Origin: Polaribacter cellanae
Lineage (GTDB): Bacteria; Bacteroidota; Bacteroidia; Flavobacteriales; Flavobacteriaceae
NCBI RefSeq assembly: GCF_017569185.1
Contig: NZ_CP071869.1
Span: 2,966,001 to 3,030,000 of the forward strand
DNA: 64,000 bases
Direction of reading: 5' to 3'
Both the position numbers and the translations under genes were made by a program. Shown here in pieces: positions 56,464-64,000 of this stretch (position 1 is its first letter; every line of letters begins with the position of its first letter). A model generated the notes under the pieces. The model had not been told where the DNA came from and did no database searches. It saw only the letters and a program-made list of their open reading frames with translations.

Positions 56464-56913
56464 CGTGTTTGTATAAGAATAGTTGCGATTTTGTGCGCGA
56501 GGAATTTCAGCATGAAATTCAGAAGTGTGCAAAATTGCAACGACCTTTGGTTAAGCTAAAATAGCAATTATTTTTATGCGTTGTTAGCAAATGTTGTTTT
56601 TTTCATTCTCCTTTGTTCATTAATTGAATCCAAAAATTCAGCTTTTGAGTAAGAATTCCGCAATTTATATTTTTCATTTTCTGCTCAATTTCTCAAACTT
56701 GCTAAATTTCACGATTGATTGGAAATTCCGCAATTTTGGTTTTTCGAGTTTGAGAAAATTCTCACGTTTTATAATTCCACATTTGAGTAAATTCCCACGC
56801 AAAATCTTACGATCGAGCGAGTGCTCAGCATTTTGAAATTCCTTTTTTGCGATAAAACCGATTAGTTTTAATTCACTATTTTTCAGCGTTTGAGTGAGAA
56901 CAATATTTGCTAA
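56458..56913 (-). repeat. ORF-less cassette A19 with type I attC (56458-56589)
   Basis: Family A, unit 56464-56913 (450 bp), a mosaic of the two subtypes (GATTGATTGG followed by TTTTGGTTTTTCGAG). Confidence 0.8.
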
Positions 56914-57364
56914 CGTGTTTGTATAAGAATAGTTGCGATTTTGTGCGCGAGGAATTTCAGCATGAAATTCAGAAGTGTGCAAAATTGCAACGACCTTTGG
57001 TTAAGCTAAAATAGCAATTATTTTTATGCGTTGTTAGCAAATGTTGTTTTTTTCATTCCCCTTAGTTCATTAATTAAATCCTAAAACTCAGCTTTTGAGT
57101 AAGAATTCCGCAATTTATATTTTTCATTTTCTGCTCAATTTCTCAAGCTTTCTAAATTTCACGATTGATTAGAAATTCCGCAATTTTGTTTTTTTTGAGT
57201 TTAAGAAAATTCTCACGTTTTATAATTCCACATTTGAGTAAATTCTCACGCAAAATCTTACGAGCGAGCGAGTGCTCAGCATTTTGAAATTCCTTTTTTG
57301 TGATAAAACCGATTAGTTTTAATTCACTATTTTTCAGCGTTTGAGTGAGAACAATATTTGCTAA
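56908..57364 (-). repeat. ORF-less cassette A20 with type I attC (56908-57039)
   Basis: Family A, unit 56914-57364 (451 bp), almost identical to A1, A6 and A8. Confidence 0.8.
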
Positions 57365-57488
57365 CGGTAAAGTATATGGCCAGTTGCGTTTACCGGTCAT
57401 CGGTTTTCAGGTGTGTGTCTATAGTAAATCGTGGTAGAATTTCCCATTTATCGGAAAAGCAAGCAATTGGCTATATACAGTGTTATGC
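57359..57488 (-). other. attC site, unique type, of the cassette 57365-58982
   Basis: Arms GTATATGGCCAGTTGC and GCAATTGGCTATATAC. The interior is unrelated to types I and II. The right end GTTATGCCACGTTTT pairs with AAAATGTGGCATAAC at 58969-58983. Confidence 0.83.
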
Positions 57489-57494
57489 CACGTT

Positions 57495-58913
57495 TTATTC
57501 CGTTCGTTTGGCAATTATTTCCTGATTTTTCGAGCGTAAGACCATTCCACTTATTTTATTCTTGGATTTCTTGAATTCTATTTGTTCCTCTTCCGTTTTT
57601 AGGTAAAACTTGTCTTTTTCATAAGGTATTATTTCATATTCGACATTTGTCGGATTTTTCAAATATAGTCTGTCTTTCTTTTTTAAAATGGTCAGGTCAA
57701 AATTCGTTCCGTCAATTTTGTATGTGCCGATAAATTTGTGCAAATCATTTTCAGTTATTTTTATTTCTTTGAATTCTTTTGACACAAAAGACGGAATTGG
57801 TTTATAGTCTTTATTTCCGTCCATAAGTTCCGTGGCGAGAGCGGAAAGTACGGCTAAATGCCTTTCTGCTATAGTGTTTGCCATAAGATAAACTCCTGTC
57901 CTTGAGTTCAAATTTATATTGAAAGTTGCTACATAACCATCTTGTAGCCCACTATGGAACAAGTATGTTTTATCATTCTTTTTTTCAACTCCGATTCCCA
58001 AGCCGTAATATTCGTGTCCAAAACTTGTTTCGTGAAAAACTCCCATCGATTCTTCGCTCAAAAGTCTATTTTCCAGATATTTTCCTTTGTTTAGATGCGC
58101 AATTAAAAATCGAGACATTTGAGTTGGTGTCAAATACGTTAGTCCACCAGCTGGGTAGGGTTCGGAATATTGTTGAGCGATGGGGAATGAGTTATTATAA
58201 GCTAATTTGTAGGGTAGAGCCATTTCCTCAACGGTTTCGGGGGTTGGTTGGGTAAAATTTAAGTTATCTAAGCCTAATGGCTTTAAAATATTATCGTTTA
58301 CATAGTCTCCATAGTTTTTACCCGTTATATTTTGAATAACCAAAGCAGAAATCACGAATCCATCATTGCAATATTCAAACTGCTTTTCGGGTTCTCTGAC
58401 AGGTTTGACATTGTTGGCTATTTCTTTTAGCGATTTACGTTTTTCCTTGCTCCACAGGGGTACAAAATTAGCTGAAGCGGGCAATCCAGATTGATGCGAT
58501 AGAAGATGTCTTATCGTAATCGGTTTGCTGTTTTCTGAAAATGATGTAATCGGGTTTTCGAGATAATCGTTTACCGGTTTGTCCAAGTCGACAAGTCCTT
58601 TTTCCACTAACTGCATAATTGCCATCGACATATATGGTTTAGCTGTCGAGCCGGTTGAATAGGTCGTTGAAGTTGTTGCAGGTGTTTTGGTCTTTACATT
58701 GGCATAACCAAATGCCTCCGCCCAAACTACATTTTCATCTCTTATCAAAGCAATTGAGATTGAAGGGATTCCAGTCTCCTCAATCATTCTTTTTATTTCC
58801 TTTGTTAGAATGTCCTTTGCGTATTCTGTTTGTGAAGGTTGTTCTTTGTTCTGTGCTTGGATGCTTGAAGCGAGAAGAATAGTTAAAACTAGGATAAATT
58901 TTATTTTTTCCAT
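57495..58913 (-). CDS. exported serine hydrolase of the beta-lactamase/penicillin-binding superfamily, 472 aa
   Basis: Signal peptide (MEKIKFILVLTILLASSIQA). The class C beta-lactamase-like domain has the catalytic STAK (Ser89, Lys92), YCN (181-183) and HSG (FHSGLQDG). A C-terminal beta-rich extension (~375-472; KITENDLHKFIGTYKIDG) matches the lipocalin-like tail found on many such esterases and peptidases. It is unrelated at cassette level to the 9171 gene. The 69-nt leader could include a promoter. Local sequence is slightly richer in G+C than its neighbours. Confidence 0.88.
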   Translation of the reverse strand: MEKIKFILVLTILLASSIQAQNKEQPSQTEYAKDILTKEIKRMIEETGIPSISIALIRDENVVWAEAFGYANVKTKTPATTSTTYSTGSTAKPYMSMAIMQLVEKGLVDLDKPVNDYLENPITSFSENSKPITIRHLLSHQSGLPASANFVPLWSKEKRKSLKEIANNVKPVREPEKQFEYCNDGFVISALVIQNITGKNYGDYVNDNILKPLGLDNLNFTQPTPETVEEMALPYKLAYNNSFPIAQQYSEPYPAGGLTYLTPTQMSRFLIAHLNKGKYLENRLLSEESMGVFHETSFGHEYYGLGIGVEKKNDKTYLFHSGLQDGYVATFNINLNSRTGVYLMANTIAERHLAVLSALATELMDGNKDYKPIPSFVSKEFKEIKITENDLHKFIGTYKIDGTNFDLTILKKKDRLYLKNPTNVEYEIIPYEKDKFYLKTEEEQIEFKKSKNKISGMVLRSKNQEIIAKRTE

Positions 58914-58976
58914 TTAGGTCTTGGTTTCTCTTAAGACGTTCGTTTATCTAGATTGTTACTTGAAGGACAAAATGTG

Positions 58977-59607
58977 GCATAACGGTCTTGTATAAGAATA
59001 GTTGCGGTTTTGTGCGCGAGGAATTTCAGCATGAAATTCAGAAGTGTGCAAAATTGCAACTACCTTTGGTTAAGCTAAAATTAGCAATTATTTTTATACT
59101 TTGTTGGCAATCGTTTTTCCTTTGTCGCTTTGCTTTTTCATGTCAGCTTTAATTCAGTCGTTTTTATTCTTTAAACGACCAATTTAGTCAATTCTGCTTA
59201 ATTCTTTTTACGGTTTTCCACATTCCGATTCTGCTTTTTCCTTTTCAGATTCATTTTCGTAGATAAACACAAACTTTTCGGATTATTACTTAAAAATCAA
59301 AAAAAAAATTCGATTCTTTTTCCGCTGATTTTTTCCGTCCGAGTAAAATTCGGCGCAATAGTTTTCGGTTCAGTTTTTTATTCCGCAATAATTTTCACGT
59401 TTCTTATGCGTTTCACTTGTCAGAAATCGGCTTAAAACTCAAAAATTTTCGGTTCAGCTTTTAGTCGGTAAAAAATCCGTTTTCATTCGGTTTTGTATTC
59501 AGTTCAGTTTGTCAATTCCGTAATTCAATTCCGCCCACAATATTTTTTTCGGTTCTATTTGGCTGGATATTTCAAATGTTTACGGATTTTTCTTAAATGG
59601 TTGCCAA
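58977..59607 (-). repeat. ORF-less cassette C8 with type I attC (58977-59109)
   Basis: Family C, unit 58983-59607 (625 bp). The left end is GTTGGCAATCG (one change from other C copies), with GGCTGGATATTTC as in C2. Confidence 0.8.
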
Positions 59608-59732
59608 CGGTTTTGTGTATGATTAGTGGCGTGTTTAAGTACCTAATTTAGCAAATAAAAACCGAATAGAAAATCCGTGAGGATTTTCGTAAGTAGGCTA
59701 TAACCAGCCATTAATTATACACGTTGTTACCC
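59602..59732 (-). other. attC site, type II, of the cassette 59608-60463
   Basis: Arms GTGTATGATTAGTGGC and GCCATTAATTATACAC. The right box GTTACCC contains the stop codon of the next gene. The box plus flank GTTACCCAACGTTTTTATTT is the same as in the cassette at 5372. Confidence 0.85.
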
Positions 59733-60452
59733 AACGTTTTTATTTCCCATTATTATTTTAACTGCTTTGACAGCTTCTTTCTGATATTTTGATTTGTTAG
59801 CCAAAATTTCATTCAATTCCGTTTCAGATTTTGTTTTAAATTTTTCCACAAACTTTTCCGTTTGACTTTTTTCTTTTTTCCTTTCCAATTCTTGCTTTAA
59901 AGTTAAAGCTTCTTTAGAGTCGGATTTGTTAATGTATTGAAACATTCTAAACCTATACTTTGTATTCTCCACAATTGGTTCGTCGTGCAGAAAGTCCACA
60001 ATTAAGTTTGAAATATAATATCTGTCTCCATTATTAAATTCCAAATCCCAGTATGCAAGGTCAGAGTTTATCATTTTCCAACGCATTGCATTGTCAATCC
60101 GATTTTTGTAATAAATTCCTAAATGATAAATTGAAGATTTTATTTCCGTTATTTTGTATTGTTTTAATACTCCGTTTTTGACAATTCCGATGCTATTATT
60201 TTTTGTGTCAATTTTAATTTTCGTATTCTTATTTTCTTTGTAATAGTTAAAATAAATAATGAAATTCGGTAGATTATAGATTAAGAAAATCACAGACATT
60301 ATTTTGATAAACAAAAAGTCCAAAACAAATTGCTCTCCTTTTTTCAGATAATAATAAATAGGCGTTATTATTATTAAACCAATAACAAAATAAATATTCT
60401 CCCTCAAGAGGATTTTCAGAAGTTTGTTGTTATGTTCAAAGGTTTTTTTCAA
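59727..60452 (-). CDS. membrane protein, 241 aa, unknown family
   Basis: Two hydrophobic segments (about residues 17-33 and 45-68) are followed by a soluble domain with PH-like alternating strands (KIKIDTKNNSIGIVKNGVLK, DLEFNNGDRYYISNLIV) and a charged, helical C-terminus. General layout resembles the 3186 protein, without clear homology. The last codons (KNVG, TAA) use the attC box. The start is 11 nt from the cassette edge. Confidence 0.72.
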   Translation of the reverse strand: MKKTFEHNNKLLKILLRENIYFVIGLIIITPIYYYLKKGEQFVLDFLFIKIMSVIFLIYNLPNFIIYFNYYKENKNTKIKIDTKNNSIGIVKNGVLKQYKITEIKSSIYHLGIYYKNRIDNAMRWKMINSDLAYWDLEFNNGDRYYISNLIVDFLHDEPIVENTKYRFRMFQYINKSDSKEALTLKQELERKKEKSQTEKFVEKFKTKSETELNEILANKSKYQKEAVKAVKIIMGNKNVG

Positions 60453-60457
60453 ATGTT

Positions 60458-60956
60458 GGGTAACGTGTTTGTATAAGAATAGTTGCGGTTTTGCGCGCGA
60501 GGAATTTCAGCATGAAATTCAGAAGTGTGCAAAATTGCAACTACCTTTGGTTAAGCTAAAATTAGCAATTATTTTTATACTTTGTTAGCTTTAGTGCTTT
60601 TTTGTCCGTTTATTTTTTAGTCAATATTATATTTCGGTCGGCTTTTTAATTCCGCATTTTATTTTTTATTCAGCTCGACTTTTATTCCGTAAACTTGCTC
60701 AAATTCCGCTATATTTTTAGTTCAGATTTCGAGTGGGCAATTCCGCAACTTGCTAAATTCCGATTGAGTGAAATTCCGCTTTTTAATTCAGTTTTCGATT
60801 CCGCAAACGAGCTAAAAAGTCAGACGCAATTCAATTCAGAGTTTGAGTAATTATTCAGCTCAATATTCCGCATTTTATTTTTAAATTCTGCTTTAAATGA
60901 CTTTTGATTTAAACCTGAAATTTTCGGTTTTGCAATGTCCCGAGCATTAAAGCTAA
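60458..60956 (-). repeat. ORF-less cassette B7 with type I attC (60458-60590)
   Basis: Family B, unit 60464-60956 (493 bp), a mosaic of B1-like left part (CTCGACTTTTATTCC) and B2-like right part. Confidence 0.8.
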
Positions 60957-61405
60957 CGTTTTTGTATAAGAATAGTTGCGATTTTGTGCGCGAGGAATTT
61001 CAGCATGAAATTCAGAAGTGTGCAAAATTGCAACGACCTTTGGTTAAGCTAAAATAGCAATTATTTTTATGCGTTGTTAGCAAATGTTGTTTTTTTCATT
61101 CTCCTTAGTTCATTAATTAAATCCTAAAACTCAGCTTTTGAGTAAGAATTCCGCAATTTATATTTTTCATTTTCTGCTCAATTCCTCAAACTTGCTAAAT
61201 TTCACGATTGATTGGAAATTCCGCAATTTTGTTTTTCGAGTTTAAGAAAATTCTCACGTTTTATAATTCCACATTTGAGTATATTCCCACGCAAAATCTT
61301 ACGAGCGAGAGAGTGCTCAGCATTTTGAAATTCCTTTTTTGTGATAAAACCGATTAGTTTTAATTCACTATTTTTCAGCGTTTGAGTGAGAACAATATTT
61401 GCTAA
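60951..61405 (-). repeat. ORF-less cassette A21 with type I attC (60951-61082)
   Basis: Family A, unit 60957-61405 (449 bp), close to A12. Confidence 0.8.
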
Positions 61406-61856
61406 CGTTTTTGTATAAGAATAGTTGCGATTTTGTGCGCGAGGAATTTCAGCATGAAATTCAGAAGTGTGCAAAATTGCAACTACCTTTGGTTAAGCTA
61501 AAAGTAGCAATTATTTTTATGCGTTGTTAGCAAATGTTGTTTTTTTCATTCTCCTTAGTTTATTAATTAAATCCTAAAACTCAGCTTTTGAGTAAGAATT
61601 CCGTAATTTATATTTTTCATTTTCTGCTCAATTTCTCAAACTTGCTCAATTTCACGATTGATTGGAAATTCCGCAATTTTGGTTTTTCGAGTTTGAGAAA
61701 ATTCTCACGTTTTATAATTCCACATTTGAGTAAATTCCCACGCAAAATCTTACGAGCGAGCGAGTGCTCAGCATTTTGAAATTCCTTTTTTGTGATAAAA
61801 CCGATTAGTTTTAATTCACTATTTTTCAGCGTTTGAGTGAGAACAATATTTGCTAA
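61400..61856 (-). repeat. ORF-less cassette A22 with type I attC (61400-61532)
   Basis: Family A, unit 61406-61856 (451 bp); AAAGTAGC in the attC as in B1 and B3. Confidence 0.8.
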
Positions 61857-62481
61857 CGTGTTTGTATAAGAATAGTTGCGGTTTTGTGCGCGAGGAATTT
61901 CAGCATGAAATTCAGAAGTGTGCAAAATTGCAACTACCTTTAATTTAGCTAAAAATAGCAATTATTTTTATACTTTGTTGGCAACCGTTTTTCCTTTGTC
62001 GCTCTGCTTTTTCACGTCAGCTTTAATTCAGCCGTTTTTATTCTTTAAACGACCAATTTAGTCAATTCTGCTTAATTCTTTTTACGATTTTCCACATTCC
62101 GATTCTGCTTTTTCCTTTTCAGATTCATTTTCGTAGATAAACACAAACTTTTCGGATTATTACTTAAAAATCAAAAAAAAAATTCGATTCTTTTTCCGCT
62201 GATTTTTTCCGTCCGAGTAAAATTCGGCGCAATAGTTTTCGGTTCAGTTTTTTATTCCGCAATAATTTTCACGTTTCTTATGCGTTTCGCTTGTCAGAAA
62301 TCGGCTTAAAACTCAAAAATTTTCGGTTCAGCTTTTAGTCGGCAAAAAATCCGTTTTCATTCGGTTTTGTATTCAGTTCAGTTTGTCAATTCCGCAATTC
62401 AATTCCGCCCACAATATTTTTTTCGGTTCTATTTGGCTGGATTTTTCAAATGTTTACGGATTTTTCTTAAATGGTTGCCAA
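61851..62481 (-). repeat. ORF-less cassette C9 with type I attC (61851-61983)
   Basis: Family C, unit 61857-62481 (625 bp); TTTAATTTAGC in the attC and TTTACGATTTTCC in the body are private changes. Confidence 0.8.
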
Positions 62482-62914
62482 CGTTTTTGTATAAGAATAG
62501 TTGCGATTTTGTGCGCGAGGAATTTCAGCATGAAATTCAGAAGTGTGCAAAATTGCAACTACCTTTGGTTAAGCTAAAATTAGCAATTATTTTTATACTT
62601 TGTTGCCAAATGTAGTTTTTTTCATTGTTAATTTGAGTTTTTGTCAATTCCTCATTTTTTATTTTTCAAGTTTGAGTAAGAATCCCGCTAATTTTCTAAA
62701 TTCAGTTTCCGAAATTTTGGGATTGAGTGATAATTCCACCATTTAGTTTTCAATTCCGAAACTTCGAAAGAGTAGTTTTTCACATTTTATAAACTCAACA
62801 TTTTGCTAAAATTCCGATTATCGAGAGAGTGTTTCACAATTTTTAAATTCCTTTTTTAGCTTTAAAAACTCAATTTTCAATTCAGGTTTTGAGTGAGTGA
62901 GCTATATTTGGCAA
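62476..62914 (-). repeat. ORF-less cassette E8 with type I attC (62476-62608)
   Basis: Family E, unit 62482-62914 (433 bp). Confidence 0.8.
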
Positions 62915-63108
62915 CGGTCGTGGCTATGAGTAGTGCGGGCGCAAACACGCACTTTCCTTTCGGTTGAGCACAGAGCCAAAACCTTGTTTCTTGCTTATTA
63001 TTTTTTCTTTTTTAATGAGCCAAAACAAGGTTTTGGCGGTCATTGCAAATTAGCCATTATTTTTGGGTTAAGCACCTAATCCCGCATTACTTATAGCCGT
63101 TGTTGTGG
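62909..63108 (-). other. long attC site (200 bp) of the cassette 62915-63638
   Basis: Arms GGCTATGAGTAGTGCGGG and CCCGCATTACTTATAGCC, again with G at positions 7 and 12 facing T. The interior has a strong inverted repeat, GCCAAAACCTTGTTT and AAACAAGGTTTTGGC, about 35 nt apart. The right end GTTGTGGTGCGTTTTTT pairs with CAAATGCACCACAAC at 63625-63639. Confidence 0.85.
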
Positions 63109-63148
63109 TGCGTTTTTTCTTCATTCAGTTTTTCCTTTTTTATTCAGT

Positions 63149-63589
63149 TCAGCGTTTATAAAAAATGTAATCCGTAACGATTGGATGTATTCCGCTTTGT
63201 CTTAAATCAGATATAATTTGACCCTTATGATGGCTAAAATGATTTGCGATATGAAATAAAATCTGCTGTATTGAATTTCTGAATTCAGCTCCTTTAGAAT
63301 TAGCGTAAATTATTATTTCAGTCAATTCACGTTCATCAATTATTTTCAGAGTTTGTTTATAATTTTCAGTATCAATCCGCTTGCATTCATCTAAAGTATG
63401 GTTTTCGTGAACGCCAAATGTTTGGCCATTGGTTATTCTTGCATTCCATATTTGTTGTGCGTTTATTGAATGTGATAAAAGCGGAATCGTACGTTTTGTT
63501 ATTGCGTTTTCGTTTTCAGCAAGTTGCTCAATTAGCTTTTGATTAAAATGATTATGATATTCAAATATGTCTTTAAAGAATTCTTTCAT
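63149..63589 (-). CDS. DinB-family protein, 146 aa
   Basis: Four-helix-bundle pattern with an early His (EYHNHFNQKLIEQL), a central IPLLSHSINAQQIWNARITN and a late HIANHFSHHKGQIISDLRQS, giving the three-His metal site typical of DinB/YfiT-like proteins. The length is close to the usual 150-170. Members are metal-dependent enzymes such as thiol transferases; the substrate here is unknown. It is the sole gene of the cassette 62915-63638, with a 49-nt leader; 40 nt of AT-rich sequence separates its stop from the attC. Confidence 0.85.
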   Translation of the reverse strand: MKEFFKDIFEYHNHFNQKLIEQLAENENAITKRTIPLLSHSINAQQIWNARITNGQTFGVHENHTLDECKRIDTENYKQTLKIIDERELTEIIIYANSKGAEFRNSIQQILFHIANHFSHHKGQIISDLRQSGIHPIVTDYIFYKR

Positions 63590-63632
63590 TTTGCACGATT
63601 TCTAATGTCAGCACGATGTTTTTTCAAATGCA

Positions 63633-63764
63633 CCACAACGGTCTAGTGTATGATTTCGTTGCGTGTTTAAGCACTAAAGTTAGCAAATAAATCACAGATA
63701 GAAAGTCCGCGAGGACTTTCGTAAGTAGGCTATAACTAGCAATGAATTATACACATTGTTGCCA
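63633..63764 (-). other. attC site, type II-like, of the last (incomplete) cassette
   Basis: Arms GTGTATGATTTCGTTGC and GCAATGAATTATACAC with one extra T, body nearly identical to 53179-53310. The right box is GTTGCCA; the partner end of this cassette is outside the window. Confidence 0.83.
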
Positions 63765-63774
63765 GTAGTATTTT

Positions 63775-64000
63775 TTAATATACTCGATAGCCAACTAATT
63801 CCATTTTTCCGTTAAAATTCTGAAAATTGAAAGATTCATATTTCGCACGATTATTTTTCTGCCAATATCTATATTCAATAATATCTGTTAATTCGTTTGG
63901 GGAATCATTGAATTTAACTAATGCTTTATTAAGATATTCACGTTGTTTATTTTCAAATCCTAATTCTTTTATTTGCTCTAAAAAACTCAAAAACTGTTCG
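63775..64000 (-). CDS. hypothetical protein, partial (N-terminus outside the window)
   Basis: The frame is open to the right edge (EQFLSFLEQIKELGFENKQR ...), so the true start lies beyond 64000. The visible 75 residues are charged and end FNGKMELVGYRVY. The repeated aromatic/charged pattern IIEYRYWQKNNRAKYESFNF is not a family I recognise. The stop is 10 nt from the attC box, as in other single-gene cassettes. Confidence 0.65.
   Translation of the reverse strand, partial: EQFLSFLEQIKELGFENKQREYLNKALVKFNDSPNELTDIIEYRYWQKNNRAKYESFNFQNFNGKMELVGYRVY

Overview
The window is AT-rich DNA from a member of the Bacteroidota, most likely a flavobacterium. Supporting signs are a type IX secretion C-terminal sorting domain on an M4 metalloprotease, SusC/TonB-like outer-membrane barrels, flavobacterial signal peptides ending in AQ or SQ, several short lipoproteins, and families such as HXXEE, DUF4272 and DUF5819. 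Every convincing gene (39) lies on the minus strand.

Layout: almost the whole window is one chain of integron-like gene cassettes. I count 78 attC-like sites of about 130 bp (two of 63 bp, two of about 195 bp). Each separates a cassette body whose two ends are complementary to each other but differ from cassette to cassette (for example GTTGTAGCAC at one end and GTGCTACAAC at the other). Read on the minus strand, each site starts with a variable box ending in AACAA and ends with CACGTT plus a variable box, as canonical attC sites do, and each gene is followed by its own site. Recombined ends, duplicated cassettes and uniform gene orientation fit a large chromosomal integron. No integrase gene is in the window; gene direction predicts that attI and intI lie to the right of position 64000.

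Cassette content: 25 cassettes carry genes. The other 53 carry no convincing gene and fall into only six sequence families, here called A (22 copies), B (7), C (9), D (4), E (8) and F (2), plus one D/A hybrid. All A-E copies use one attC type (type I), while gene cassettes use a second type (type II) or unique sites.

Genes: 1-14.4 kb has single-gene cassettes (PH-like membrane protein, double CMD-domain protein, HXXEE membrane protein, lipoprotein, serine hydrolase and unknowns). 14.9-20.5 kb has two nearly identical IS110-family elements flanking a DUF262/DUF1524 (GmrSD-like) defence gene. 20.6-30.8 kb has a membrane protein, an M4 protease with a DUF6970-like lipoprotein, a tandem run of A cassettes and a polymorphic-toxin/immunity pair. 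33.3-38.7 kb is a 5.3 kb multi-gene cassette with two transglutaminase-like proteins, an RHS-like putative toxin, a putative immunity gene and a gene of unknown family. 39.1 kb holds an identical second copy of the 5.4 kb cassette. 46.7-52.7 kb is a 6.0 kb cassette with a peptide-export or toxin operon resembling SdpA/SdpB systems (two small secreted peptides, a terminator-like hairpin, DUF5819, HTTM, outer-membrane barrel, DCC thiol oxidoreductase). It ends with a paralogue of the unknown gene in the first giant cassette, and both paralogues are followed by 21-nt degenerate repeats. 53-64 kb has further single-gene cassettes (DUF4272, serine hydrolase, membrane protein, DinB-like).

Most cassette genes start only 10-50 nt from their cassette edge, so they probably have no promoter of their own and depend on upstream cassettes. 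All family assignments are by eye from motifs; no searches were run.
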